Below, piece by piece: positions 24,126-35,180 of a DNA stretch of 64,000 nt; position 1 is the stretch's first letter, and every line of letters starts with the position of its first letter. Made by a program: the position numbers and the translations under genes. The notes under the pieces are model-generated. The model saw only the letters and a list, made by a program, of their open reading frames with translations. It had not been told where the DNA came from and searched no databases. Origin of the DNA: an uncultured Clostridia bacterium (GTDB lineage: Bacteria > Bacillota > Clostridia > Oscillospirales > Acutalibacteraceae); assembly GCA_930990065.1 (NCBI GenBank), contig CAKNOA010000001.1, positions 1 through 64,000 of the forward strand, in the 5' to 3' direction.

Positions 24126-26053
24126 TGGCACAGGCTCGAGTGAACAAAGTAGGTGGGCCGCGTATGATGGGGGGGCCCCGTCCCAAAGTGAAAAATCCCG
24201 GCAAAATTTTGATGCGCCTGATTAAGATTATCTTAAAGGATTACAAATGGCACTGTTTGGGCGTAGCCATTTGCATCATCGGGTCTACACTGGCTTCCGT
24301 GCGCGGTACCTTGTTTATGCAGACGCTGATCGATGATTATATTGAGCCCATGATCGGCAAGCAGAATCCGGATTTTGGCCCGCTGCTTACGGCGTTGAGC
24401 AGTATCGCGCTGATTTATGCGGTTGGCGTTTTCTGCTCTTGGGCTTATAACCGTATTATGGTCAATGTGAGCCAGGGCACCATGCGGAATATCCGTGTTT
24501 CGCTGTTTACCCATATGCAGTCTTTACCCATTCGCTATTTCGACACTCATGCGCACGGCGATATCATGTCGGTATATACCAACGATATTGATACCTTGCG
24601 CCAGATGATCAGCCAGAGTATTCCGCAGCTGTTCTCCAGTATTATCACGATTGTCAGCGTGTTTTGCAGTATGTTGATTCTCAGTATTCCGCTGACAGTG
24701 GTAACCGTGGTTATGGTGGCTGTCATGCTGTTTTCTTCCAAAAAGCTCATGAAACTTTCGGCCCGGTATTTTATTGACCAACAGCGTGACCTGGGGAAAG
24801 TGAATGGCTACATCGAAGAAATGATGGATGGTCAAAAAGTTGTCAAGGTCTTCTGCCACGAAGAAGAAAACCTGGAGAACTTCCGTAAACTCAATGAACA
24901 ACTGCGGGTCAGCGCGAAAAATGCCAACTCGTATGCGAACATCGTTATGCCGGTGATGGCGCAGCTCGGGAATGTGAGCTATGCGATTTGCGCCGTGGTA
25001 GGTGCTTTGCTGGCCATTAACAACTATTGGGGCATTTCCATTGGCATTATCGTTTCGTTCCTGACGTTGAATAAAAGCTTCAACCAGCCTATTTCGCAGT
25101 GCAGCCAGCAGATCAATAACATCATCATGGCCTTGGCCGGTGCGGAACGTGTGTTTACCCTGATGGATGAAAAACCGGAAGTAGACGATGGGTACGTAAC
25201 TTTGGTCAATGCAAAGTATGAAAAGGACGGAACCTTGGCCGAATGCCAAGAACGCACCGGCCTGTGGGCGTGGAAGCATCCCCACAAAGATGGCAGTCCC
25301 ACCACGTATACGGAATTGAAGGGCGATGTTGTGTTTAATGATGTCGATTTCGGCTACACTCCGGAAAAAATGGTTTTGCACAACATTAAGCTCTATGCAA
25401 CACCCGGTCAGAAAATTGCGTTTGTTGGCTCTACCGGTGCCGGTAAAACAACCATTACCAACCTGATCAACCGTTTTTATGATATTCAGGATGGGAAGAT
25501 CCGCTACGACGGCATCAATATCAATAAAATCAAAAAGGCAGATTTGCGGCACAGTTTGGGGATCGTTTTGCAGGATACCCACCTGTTTACCGGTACAGTC
25601 ATGGAAAACATTCGGTATGGCCGGTTGGAAGCAACGGACGAAGAATGTATCGCCGCCGCGAAACTGGCGAACGCCGATGGCTTTATTCGCCGGTTACCCG
25701 ATGGTTATCAGACGGTACTCAAGAGCGACGGTGCCAACCTGTCCCAGGGGCAACGTCAGCTGCTGGCCATTGCCCGTGCAGCCGTTGCTGACCCGCCGGT
25801 ATTGATTCTGGATGAAGCCACCAGTTCCATTGATACACGCACGGAAGCGTTGGTACAGCAAGGCATGGATGGCTTGATGTATGGCCGTACCACATTTGTC
25901 ATTGCCCACCGGCTTTCCACGGTGCGCAACAGCGACTGTATTATTGTTTTGGAACAGGGCCGGATTATTGAACGCGGCAGCCATGATGATTTGATTGCCC
26001 AGAAAGGTAAATATTATCAGCTGTATACCGGCAATTTTGCCGAAAAGACCTGA
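24125..26053 (+). CDS. ABC exporter half-transporter, catalytic subunit
   Basis: 642 residues: a membrane domain with six helices after a basic N-terminus, then an ATPase domain. Walker A is GSTGAGKTT, the signature is LSQGQ, and Walker B is VLILDEATSSID with the canonical catalytic Glu. An insertion of about 35 residues (near 360-400) between the two domains is characteristic of this subgroup. It overlaps its partner by one base and ends before a strong terminator. With the degenerate partner it should form a heterodimeric exporter in the cytoplasmic membrane. Confidence 0.9.
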   Translation: MAQARVNKVGGPRMMGGPRPKVKNPGKILMRLIKIILKDYKWHCLGVAICIIGSTLASVRGTLFMQTLIDDYIEPMIGKQNPDFGPLLTALSSIALIYAVGVFCSWAYNRIMVNVSQGTMRNIRVSLFTHMQSLPIRYFDTHAHGDIMSVYTNDIDTLRQMISQSIPQLFSSIITIVSVFCSMLILSIPLTVVTVVMVAVMLFSSKKLMKLSARYFIDQQRDLGKVNGYIEEMMDGQKVVKVFCHEEENLENFRKLNEQLRVSAKNANSYANIVMPVMAQLGNVSYAICAVVGALLAINNYWGISIGIIVSFLTLNKSFNQPISQCSQQINNIIMALAGAERVFTLMDEKPEVDDGYVTLVNAKYEKDGTLAECQERTGLWAWKHPHKDGSPTTYTELKGDVVFNDVDFGYTPEKMVLHNIKLYATPGQKIAFVGSTGAGKTTITNLINRFYDIQDGKIRYDGININKIKKADLRHSLGIVLQDTHLFTGTVMENIRYGRLEATDEECIAAAKLANADGFIRRLPDGYQTVLKSDGANLSQGQRQLLAIARAAVADPPVLILDEATSSIDTRTEALVQQGMDGLMYGRTTFVIAHRLSTVRNSDCIIVLEQGRIIERGSHDDLIAQKGKYYQLYTGNFAEKT

Positions 26054-26064
26054 TCGTGGATTTG

Positions 26065-26107
26065 AAGCCCCCATGCATTTCTTTTGGAATGCATGGGGGC
26101 TTTTTCG
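26065..26107 (+). terminator. Terminator of the ABC exporter operon
   Basis: AAGCCCCCATGCATT pairs with AATGCATGGGGGCTT, followed by TTT. Confidence 0.85.
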
Positions 26108-26190
26108 ATGGTATGTTCAGGCAAAATCTTTCCATTTTGGCAAAAATATGGTATACTGATTTTATTTGAAAAGAAAGAAGAGAGGGACCC

Positions 26191-27852
26191 ATGAGCGAAA
26201 AAAAGACGATCTATGTATTGGGCCATCGGAACCCGGACACGGATTCGATCTGTTCAGCCATTGCTTATGCCGAATTAAAAAATCGCAGTAATGACGGGAA
26301 CCGGTATTTGGCGGCCCGTGCCGGTCAGATTAGCCCGGAAACGGATTATGTGCTGCGGCGCTTCGGTATGCGCCAGCCCGTTTACCTGAGCAATATCGGT
26401 ACCCGGGTGCGGGATATGGAAATCCGCAAAATTCCCGGTGTTTCCCACAGCCTTTCGCTAAAAAAAGCGTGGAATATGATGGCGGACCTCAATGCGGTTA
26501 CGCTCCCTATTGTCAACCGGGATAACGGGCTGAGTGGACTGATTACCATTAACGATATTGCAACCTCTTATATGGAAGAGCAGGATAGCACCATTTTGTC
26601 AAAAGCCCGGACCCCTTATAAAAATATTTTGGAAACGTTGGAAGGGGAGATGGTCGTCGGGGACCCCGAAGCTATTTTTACTAAAGGGAATGTGTTGATT
26701 GCCGCTGCGAACCCGGATGTTATGGAAAACTATATTATGGAACATGATATGGTCATTATGGGGAACCGGTATGAATCCCAACTTTCGGCCATTGAATCGG
26801 GGGCCGGCTGTATTGTTGTCTGCTTGGGGGCGGAAGTGTCCCGATCCATTCGAAAACTGGCAGAAGAACACGGTTGCTCGATTATCGTGACGCCGCTGGA
26901 TACCTACACGGTGGCCCGTCAAATTAACCAAAGCATGCCGGTACGGGCTTTTATGCGGCAACATGATCTGATTACCTTTCAGCCCAGCGATTATACGGAT
27001 TCGATTAAGGAAATCATGCAAAAAACGCGGATTCGTGATTTTCCCGTTCTGGAACGGGGAAAATACTATGTGGGCATGATCTCCCGCCGGAACTTCCTGG
27101 GCATTCGGAAACGGGCTGTCATCTTGGTCGACCATAACGAGCGCAGCCAGGCCGTAGACAATATTGAAGATGCCGAAATATTGGAAATCATTGACCACCA
27201 CCGGATCGGTTCTCTGGAAACCATGTCGCCGGTGTATTTCCGCAACGAACCGGTAGGCTGTACGGCTACCATTATTTATAAGATCTACCGGGAGAAGAAT
27301 GTGGATATTCCGCCGGCTGTTGCGGGACTACTGTGCAGCGCGATTTTGTCTGATACACTGCTCTTCCGCTCTCCCACCTGCACGCAGATAGATAAACAGG
27401 CGGCCCAGGATCTGGCTTCTATCGCTGGAATCGATTGCCAGACATACGGGGTGGAAATGTTTACGGCCGGCAGCAATCTAAAGGAAAAAACACCGGAAGA
27501 AATCTTTTATCAGGATTATAAAAAGTTTGAATTTGGCGATGTGACTTTTGGCGTGGGGCAGATCAGCAGTATGAGTGGGGATGAACTACGGGCGTTAGAA
27601 CCTAAACTGCGCCCATATTTGGAGCGCTCCTGCAAAGAACACAACTTGTCCATGCTGTTTTTCATGTTGACCAATATTATTGAAGAATCCACTACCCTGA
27701 TGTATTACGGGGATGAGGCGGCGGCGTTAATTGAGGAGGCGTTCCAACTGACACCGGAAAACGGCAGCGTACAGCTAACTGGCGTTGTATCCCGGAAAAA
27801 ACAGCTGATTCCCGCCTTTATGGAAGCTATCAATAAAGAGTCTGCCATTTGA
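26191..27852 (+). CDS. CBS/DRTGG-regulated manganese inorganic pyrophosphatase
   Basis: 553 residues. The family II (DHH) pyrophosphatase starts with VLGHRNPDTDSICSAIAYAELK, which holds His and Asp metal ligands. It contains LVDHNERSQ and EIIDHHRIG near residue 330, and ends with SRKKQLIPA, the substrate-binding Arg-Lys-Lys motif. Between the two halves of the first catalytic domain (about 70-310) lie two CBS domains flanking a DRTGG domain. In relatives, AMP and ADP inhibit and ATP or diadenosine polyphosphates activate through this insert. It hydrolyses PPi in the cytosol and needs Mn2+ or Co2+. SD AGAAGAGAGGG. Confidence 0.92.
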   Translation: MSEKKTIYVLGHRNPDTDSICSAIAYAELKNRSNDGNRYLAARAGQISPETDYVLRRFGMRQPVYLSNIGTRVRDMEIRKIPGVSHSLSLKKAWNMMADLNAVTLPIVNRDNGLSGLITINDIATSYMEEQDSTILSKARTPYKNILETLEGEMVVGDPEAIFTKGNVLIAAANPDVMENYIMEHDMVIMGNRYESQLSAIESGAGCIVVCLGAEVSRSIRKLAEEHGCSIIVTPLDTYTVARQINQSMPVRAFMRQHDLITFQPSDYTDSIKEIMQKTRIRDFPVLERGKYYVGMISRRNFLGIRKRAVILVDHNERSQAVDNIEDAEILEIIDHHRIGSLETMSPVYFRNEPVGCTATIIYKIYREKNVDIPPAVAGLLCSAILSDTLLFRSPTCTQIDKQAAQDLASIAGIDCQTYGVEMFTAGSNLKEKTPEEIFYQDYKKFEFGDVTFGVGQISSMSGDELRALEPKLRPYLERSCKEHNLSMLFFMLTNIIEESTTLMYYGDEAAALIEEAFQLTPENGSVQLTGVVSRKKQLIPAFMEAINKESAI

Positions 27853-27902
27853 TGGGGGCTTTTAGCGTACAACTGGATTCCATTTTATGAAAGGAAAAAA
27901 GT

Positions 27903-28559
27903 GTGGAGATTCCAATTTTATACCAAACCAATGCGTTCCTTTTCTGCGATAAACCGGTGGGAATGGCGTCCGAAGGCGACAAAGAAACGGACTTACCGGT
28001 GTTATTAGGGCATCAGGTACATAAAACGGTGTTTCCCGTGCATCGGCTGGATCAGGGAGTCGGCGGGGTGATGGTTTTTGCCCTCACTAAACAGGCGGCT
28101 GCCCATTTAAGCCGACAAGTGCAGCAGCACACAATGGAAAAGGAATATTGGGCTGTGGTGGCCGGCGTGCCGGAAGAACCACAGGGGACTTTCCGCGATT
28201 TTCTTTATCGAGATGCGGCCAAACGGAAGGCATTTGTTGTCAAAAAGGCCCGGCGGGGCGTAAAAGAAGCGATTTTACACTATCGGATTCAAGAAACCGT
28301 TCTGTACCAAGGGGAACCTCTTTCTCTTGTGAAAATCCGATTGGTTACCGGACGGTTTCACCAGATACGCGTACAATTTGCTTCCCGTCATATGCCTCTA
28401 GTGGGGGATGGAAAATATGGCAGTCGAATTAAAGCACCTGCCCCTGCCCTTTGGTGTGCGGGACTGACCGTAATGGACCCGCAAACCGGGGAAAAAGTCC
28501 ATATCGAAAAGACACCGGCTATGGCCGAATTCCCGTGGCAGCTATTTGCCCGTTCGTAA
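27903..28559 (+). CDS. RluA-family pseudouridine synthase
   Basis: 218 residues from a GTG start with AAAGGAAAA upstream. The catalytic motif is HRLDQGVGGVMVFALT (Asp in HRLD) near residue 50. KEYWAVVAG and the C-terminal RFHQIRVQFAS block complete the RluA fold. There is no S4 domain, so it is a short form like RluA or TruC. It isomerises uridines in rRNA or tRNA; the exact site is not readable. It lies 125 bases before an rRNA methyltransferase-like gene, which gives a small RNA-modification neighbourhood. Confidence 0.88.
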   Translation: MEIPILYQTNAFLFCDKPVGMASEGDKETDLPVLLGHQVHKTVFPVHRLDQGVGGVMVFALTKQAAAHLSRQVQQHTMEKEYWAVVAGVPEEPQGTFRDFLYRDAAKRKAFVVKKARRGVKEAILHYRIQETVLYQGEPLSLVKIRLVTGRFHQIRVQFASRHMPLVGDGKYGSRIKAPAPALWCAGLTVMDPQTGEKVHIEKTPAMAEFPWQLFARS

Positions 28560-28683
28560 CCGGACAAACACCGGGTGGGCCGTGTACGCCAGATACTAAG
28601 GAGAAAGCACCTCACTCCCCGTGCACGTACCCTTTTTAAAGAAAGCCAGAACAATAAATTAAGAAAAGATAGGACGAAGAACA

Positions 28684-29916
28684 GTGAAGAGTACAAGAGA
28701 TTACGCAGTCATCCAGGTATCCCCGAAAGGGGAACGGCAAATTCGTGCCGGACACCCGTGGGTCTATTATAACGATATTTTGCAAACCGAATCCGGTGCC
28801 CAAAACGGGGAAATTGTCGATGTTGTTTCCGAAAAAGGCAGGTACTTGGGGTCCGGTTTTTATAACGACCATTCTAAAATCCGCGTGCGATTGCTCAGCC
28901 ACAATGCCAACGACCGGTTTGATGAGGCCTTTTTTGAGCGGCGGCTGCGGTATGCCTGGGATTACCGCAAAACGGTCATGGGGAAGGAAGATCTGGATGC
29001 CTGCCGGTTGATTTTTGGTGAATCCGATCAGTTGCCCGGGTTAACCGTGGACCGGTTTCACGATTTACTGGTAGCTCAGACGCTGTGCTTGGGTATCGAA
29101 AAACGAAAGGACGTCATCTTCCACACGCTGGTACGCCTGCTGGAAGAAGAGGGCGCCACCATTCGCGGGCTGTTTGAACGTAATGATGTAGCCATCCGCA
29201 AGCTGGAAGGGCTGGAAGAAGGGAAAGGGTTCTATCCGCTGTTGGGAAAAGAAAAACCGGGATTGCCCCTTACCCATATTGTGGAAAATGGCATCCAATA
29301 TGAAGTGGATGTAGAAAATGGGCAGAAGACCGGCTTTTTCCTTGATCAGAAATATAACCGCCGGGCAGCCGCCCATTTAGCGAAAGGACGGAATGTCCTG
29401 GACTGCTTTACGCATACGGGCTCCTTTGGCCTAAATGCCGCCAAACAGGGGGCGGCTCATGTGCACGCTGTGGATGTTTCGGAAGAAGCCGTCAAAATGG
29501 CGGCCCATAATGCCAGGATCAATGGGCTGGATGACAGTATGTCTTTTGAGCAGGCAAATGTTTTTGATTTATTGCCCAAGTTGGCGGAAGAAAAAAAGCA
29601 TGTGTACGACTACATCATTCTGGATCCGCCGGCTTTTACCAAATCGCGGCATACGGTCGAAAATGCCATGCGCGGATATAAAGAAATCAATATGCGCGCC
29701 ATGCGGCTATTGCCCCGCGGCGGCTATTTGGCCACTTGTTCCTGCTCGCATTTTATGACGGAATCACTCTTTTGCAAAATGCTGCAGCAAGCAGCCGATG
29801 ATGCCCAGGTAACCCTGCGGCAGATCGAGGCCCGGCAGCAGGCTCCCGACCACCCGATTTTGTGGAATGTACCGGAAACCAATTACCTGAAATTCTACCT
29901 GTTCCAGGTTGTGTAA
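28684..29916 (+). CDS. RlmI-like class I rRNA methyltransferase
   Basis: 410 residues from a GTG start, with AGGACG upstream. An N-terminal PUA domain (about 1-85; GERQIRAGHPWVYYNDI) is followed by an EEHEE-type linker and a Rossmann methyltransferase. The SAM-binding region is VLDCFTHTGSFGLNAAKQGA, the acidic strand is VHAVDVSEEAV, and the catalytic loop is ILDPPAFTKSRH. This is the arrangement of RlmI/RlmK-like m5C methyltransferases (COG1092), which act on 23S rRNA in relatives. It is cytosolic. The site modified here is not determinable. Confidence 0.88.
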   Translation: MKSTRDYAVIQVSPKGERQIRAGHPWVYYNDILQTESGAQNGEIVDVVSEKGRYLGSGFYNDHSKIRVRLLSHNANDRFDEAFFERRLRYAWDYRKTVMGKEDLDACRLIFGESDQLPGLTVDRFHDLLVAQTLCLGIEKRKDVIFHTLVRLLEEEGATIRGLFERNDVAIRKLEGLEEGKGFYPLLGKEKPGLPLTHIVENGIQYEVDVENGQKTGFFLDQKYNRRAAAHLAKGRNVLDCFTHTGSFGLNAAKQGAAHVHAVDVSEEAVKMAAHNARINGLDDSMSFEQANVFDLLPKLAEEKKHVYDYIILDPPAFTKSRHTVENAMRGYKEINMRAMRLLPRGGYLATCSCSHFMTESLFCKMLQQAADDAQVTLRQIEARQQAPDHPILWNVPETNYLKFYLFQVV

Positions 29917-29922
29917 CCATAT

Positions 29923-29965
29923 AAAAAGGCCGCTTCAGAGGAAAAACTCTGCAAGCGGCCTTTTT
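29923..29965. terminator. Bidirectional terminator between convergent genes
   Basis: AAAAAGGCCGCTTCAGAG and CTCTGCAAGCGGCCTTTTT pair around a 6-base loop, between the methyltransferase and the convergent lipoprotein gene. Confidence 0.9.
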
Positions 29966-29975
29966 GTGTGTACAC

Positions 29976-31148
29976 TTATGAAAAATCTGAACACAAATTG
30001 TGATTTTGCAAAATGGAAAGCAGGGATTCCCGTTGTTCCTCTGTTAACGGATACGCCATATGGTTCATCGTATCACAGAGCGGAAAATCGTCTTCATACG
30101 GCAGAAAATACAGCATAGAGGATTCAGACAGCTGGAAACAGGCAAACCGGGTGGCATTTAGCACCATGCTCTGTTCTTCCTGTGAAGGGGTATACCCTTG
30201 GCTCTGATTGAGAATCTCCGATAAAACCGCCGTTTCACTGTCACTCATCTCTTCATACTCGTAGATGTCCTTACTCTCATCATAGTAGGTGATAGAAGCG
30301 GGAGTAGTAGGCTCCTGCAGGCTATCGTCCTCTTCGGCGGGGGAAAACAGGGACGATATATCTTGGTATTGATCGATGTTTTCCGGCAGGGAAATGTGGA
30401 CTTCCTGGTCCGGGTCAACCAGGTTTCCCGACAAAGACAGCCGGATACGAACGGGGGCATCCCCCTGATCAATCGAAAGTGTCGCAGCAAGATGCAGGGT
30501 GGAAATATATCCATTCGCATCGACCCCCAATGTCCAGGTCATGGCTTCCACGGAAGGTTCTTCTTCCTGCAAAATGGAATCAGGCATACCGGCCTGTGAC
30601 GATTCCTGGCGAAAGAAAGTGCTGAGGGTTTTGGCCCCTTCTTCGGTTAGCGATAGGGTGTAAACCGAAAGATTTGCCGATTTCTGGCCAGAAACCGAAA
30701 AATAATCGGGATAGATCGAGGGGCTGGCCGCCGGTTTATCTTGTTCTTTCCATTCGTTTAATAGATCAGATAAGTCAAGCGGCTGCTTGGTATACAGCGT
30801 CGTACCGCTCATGGTATAAGAACTGTATAGCATGTGATCCAAACTGATAAAGTGCAGGTCCATCGGCGTGCCGGAGGAAGTAATCTTTGCCTGGGTTTCA
30901 AAGGCGACAGGCATATCTTCTTCCATCTGTGTTTTCATACGCAGTTTTACCGGTCCGTATGACATTGAAATATCGCCCGATTCCATAGTCAGTGACAGTT
31001 CGCCGGAAAAATCGAACCCATTTTGTTCCGATGTTTTCGTGACAGCCTGCTGAACTTCTTCCATGGGGGACAGGGCCGGCTGACAAGCGCAGAAACTCAG
31101 AAGGCACAAAAAACTCAAACATAGACAAACTAATCGTTTTTTCATCAT
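29976..31148 (-). CDS. Predicted lipoprotein of unknown function
   Basis: 390 residues. The N-terminus MKKRLVCLCLSFLCLLSFCAC is a short lipoprotein signal peptide with lipidation at a cysteine near residue 20-22. The mature part has long beta-rich regions (SGELSLTMESGDISMSYG, LHFISLDHMLYSSYTMSG) and an acidic linker. It resembles the DUF6612 or LppX-like lipoproteins only loosely, so no function is assigned. It is probably anchored on the outer face of the cytoplasmic membrane. It is a single-gene unit with its own terminator. SD AAAGGAG is present. Confidence 0.75.
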   Translation of the reverse strand: MMKKRLVCLCLSFLCLLSFCACQPALSPMEEVQQAVTKTSEQNGFDFSGELSLTMESGDISMSYGPVKLRMKTQMEEDMPVAFETQAKITSSGTPMDLHFISLDHMLYSSYTMSGTTLYTKQPLDLSDLLNEWKEQDKPAASPSIYPDYFSVSGQKSANLSVYTLSLTEEGAKTLSTFFRQESSQAGMPDSILQEEEPSVEAMTWTLGVDANGYISTLHLAATLSIDQGDAPVRIRLSLSGNLVDPDQEVHISLPENIDQYQDISSLFSPAEEDDSLQEPTTPASITYYDESKDIYEYEEMSDSETAVLSEILNQSQGYTPSQEEQSMVLNATRFACFQLSESSMLYFLPYEDDFPLCDTMNHMAYPLTEEQRESLLSILQNHNLCSDFS

Positions 31149-31219
31149 CCCAAAATCTCCTTTCGTTTTCCTTTATGTTAAGTATAGCATGAACCGAAAG
31201 GAAAAGGAAGAGAGCACGA

Positions 31220-32164
31220 TCAATTAGAAACAGGGGAACATGGTACCTGCCCAAAGATGGTTTCAATCCGTTTCTCACACAGGGGAGGTGAATAGAGGAA
31301 CGTATCCATGTGATCGCCTTGGAAAAAGATGGTAGGCGCGCAGAAGGGTGACAACTCGAATTCTTCAATAATGATGAGTTTTACCTTCATCCGTGAGGGG
31401 ACAATGCTTTTGATGTACACGCTGACCAGATGGCCGGGATGAATATCCGCTTTCCATTCGGCCAAACCGGCCAAATTGGGCGCCAGCTCCACAAAAATGC
31501 CGTAGTTTTCTACACTGCGCACGATCCCCGTGGTGGTTTCTCCTGCGTGGAACCGGTTGGCATTTTCCATCCAGGTCCCCAGCAACTCTTTTTGACTCAG
31601 CGTAATACGCCCATCATGGATACTCTTGACTACAACACGAATGTCGTCATCTACATGATATCGTTGGCAGGGATGATCGATGCGGGAAACCGAAATGGAG
31701 TCAATGGGGATCAGGGCAATATTTCCGCACCCAATGTCGACAAAAGCGCCGAAAGGTTCCAAATGGGTGACCCGGGCCGGAATCACATCGCCAGGACAAA
31801 GGGAAGATAAGTACTCCTGTTGGCATCGTTCCTGTGCTTTGCGCCGGGATAGCCATAAAAGGGGAGTCCCTGTTTCGTCTTTTTCCATGCGATCGATCAC
31901 AAAACTGACGGGACGGTTTACCCGGGTAATAACGGCAATATCCCGCACGGTTCCTTCCCGAATGCCCAGTGCCCCTTCTTCCCGGGGGATGATCCCTCGC
32001 ACACCGTGAAGATTGACAATCAAATTGTGTGAACTGTCACACAGTTGTACCCTGGCTTCCAAAATACGTTGTTGTTTCATACTTTCGGCCAATGTGTTCC
32101 ATGAATGCATAGCGGCCAGGTTTTCTTTGGTTTTCAATAAATGGCCTTCGGGATAATAGGTCAT
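31220..32164 (-). CDS. S1-domain RNA-binding protein
   Basis: 314 residues from ATG 32164, chosen because AAGGAGG lies upstream of it; an ATG at 32188 precedes that ribosome site. It has an N-terminal S1-like region (about 35-100) and a clear S1 domain at about 125-195 (GDVIPARVTHLEPFGAFVDIG, HDGRITLSQKELLGTW). A further S1-like repeat follows (GETTTGIVRSVENYGIFVELA), and the C-terminal ~70 residues are unrelated. It looks like a reduced ribosomal-protein-S1 homologue of Clostridia and may bind mRNA or the ribosome. No operon partners. Confidence 0.82.
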   Translation of the reverse strand: MTYYPEGHLLKTKENLAAMHSWNTLAESMKQQRILEARVQLCDSSHNLIVNLHGVRGIIPREEGALGIREGTVRDIAVITRVNRPVSFVIDRMEKDETGTPLLWLSRRKAQERCQQEYLSSLCPGDVIPARVTHLEPFGAFVDIGCGNIALIPIDSISVSRIDHPCQRYHVDDDIRVVVKSIHDGRITLSQKELLGTWMENANRFHAGETTTGIVRSVENYGIFVELAPNLAGLAEWKADIHPGHLVSVYIKSIVPSRMKVKLIIIEEFELSPFCAPTIFFQGDHMDTFLYSPPLCEKRIETIFGQVPCSPVSN

Positions 32165-32249
32165 GATAGGGCCTCCTTCTTTTTTCACTGCTGTTTTTTT
32201 ATGTATATCTTGCTAACAAGGCTTTCATGCCTACCATACACCCAGTCGC

Positions 32250-32278
32250 TTGCATATCTTCGTGAAAACAGGTAGAAT
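32250..32278 (+). promoter_or_regulatory. Promoter of the cyclophilin lipoprotein
   Basis: TTGCAT (32250-32255), 17 bases, then TAGAAT (32273-32278), 35 bases before the start. Confidence 0.6.
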
Positions 32279-32312
32279 AGAAGAAAAGATTTGTCAAAAG
32301 GAGTTGTCATAC

Positions 32313-33182
32313 TTGTCCATGAAAAAACGAATATTGGCCGCCGTATCTGCCGGCCTGTTGTTGGCTTTTTCGGCTGGCTGCCAGCAGGCCAAAGAAAATC
32401 CGGCGGTTTCCGGGGATTATACCGGCGATGTTGTGGCACAGGAAGATTTTCCCGAGCCCACACAGAATACCGATGACAAAATTGGCTATCAGCTGGAAAT
32501 GCCCGAAGAAGGGGAAGAAATTGCGGTCATGGAAACGAATTTAGGCACCATGAAATTCCGCTTTTTCCCGGATGCTGCCCCCAAAGCGGTATATAATTTC
32601 AAATGTTTAGCTGCTACGGGGTATTATGACGGCTTGACCTTCCATCGGGTCGTCAAAGATTTTATTATCCAGTCTGGGGACCCCAAGGGGGATAGCACCG
32701 GTGGCGAAAGCATTTGGGGAGAACCATTTGCCGATGAATTTAACAGCAATTTGCTGAATCTGTACGGTTCAGTGGCCATGGCCAATAGCGGCGCTGATAG
32801 TAACGGCAGCCAGTTCTTTATTAACACCTGTAAATCGGTGGATGATTCTTTGTGGGATTCGCTGGAGCAAAACTATGAACAGCTGAAAGCCATCGATCCC
32901 AGCCAGTGGTCGCAGGTACAGGCTATGTACGGATACACCTTCTTGAACACCGACCTGCTGGGGGATAACTATAAAGAGGCCTACAAAGAATACGGTGGGA
33001 ATCCGATGTTAGATGGTTCATACAATGCGTTTGATCCCAAACGTGGCCACACGGTGTTTGCCCAGATCTTCGAAGGGCTTGATGTCGCCGATGCGATCAA
33101 TGCCGTGGAAGTATCGGATTCGGATAAACCGGTGGACGATGTAGTGATTCTCTCTGTTACTATTGAGCCCTACGAGCCTTAA
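32313..33182 (+). CDS. Cyclophilin-type peptidyl-prolyl isomerase lipoprotein
   Basis: 289 residues from a TTG start with AAAAGGAG nine bases upstream; the ATG at 32319 is the alternative. The signal peptide ends with the lipobox LLAFSAGC (Cys about residue 24). The cyclophilin core begins at about 80 with [20 protein letters not shown] and contains [15 protein letters not shown] and SNGSQFFIN. An insertion of about 60 residues (about 185-245) separates this from the final [17 protein letters not shown] strand. It should help fold exported proteins on the outer membrane face of the cell. The insertion may bind partners. Confidence 0.88.
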   Translation: MSMKKRILAAVSAGLLLAFSAGCQQAKENPAVSGDYTGDVVAQEDFPEPTQNTDDKIGYQLEMPEEGEEIAVMETNLGTMKFRFFPDAAPKAVYNFKCLAATGYYDGLTFHRVVKDFIIQSGDPKGDSTGGESIWGEPFADEFNSNLLNLYGSVAMANSGADSNGSQFFINTCKSVDDSLWDSLEQNYEQLKAIDPSQWSQVQAMYGYTFLNTDLLGDNYKEAYKEYGGNPMLDGSYNAFDPKRGHTVFAQIFEGLDVADAINAVEVSDSDKPVDDVVILSVTIEPYEP

Positions 33183-33202
33183 AAAGCAGAAAAAAGTAAA
33201 AA

Positions 33203-34922
<1,720 letters not shown>

Positions 34923-34948
34923 ACCCCATTCCGTACTGAATCAGGGAG

Positions 34949-34985
34949 AAAAAGCAACCTTTTGCTAAAAAAGGTTGCTTTTTTC
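34949..34985 (+). terminator. Terminator of pyrG
   Basis: AAAAAGCAACCTT pairs with AAGGTTGCTTTTT and is followed by further T residues. Confidence 0.85.
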
Positions 34986-35180
34986 TGTATACAGGAAATC
35001 TGCCATGATTTTTAAATAGAGATTAGCCGTAAAAGTCCGTGCAAAATAAGAGCAAAAAGCGTATAATACAACATAGAATTCCTCTTATAATATCAGGAAA
35101 ACTAGGATGAAATACGGGACGAAACTTACTAATTTGTGTGCTGGTTTCATCGCCGGGAAAATGAAAAAAGGGAGAAGAAT

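Noticed and set aside
28560..28683. Weak GTGTACG/CGTGCAC stem before the RlmI-like gene
   Set aside because: The loop is over 30 bases and the stem imperfect; not supported as a terminator or riboswitch.
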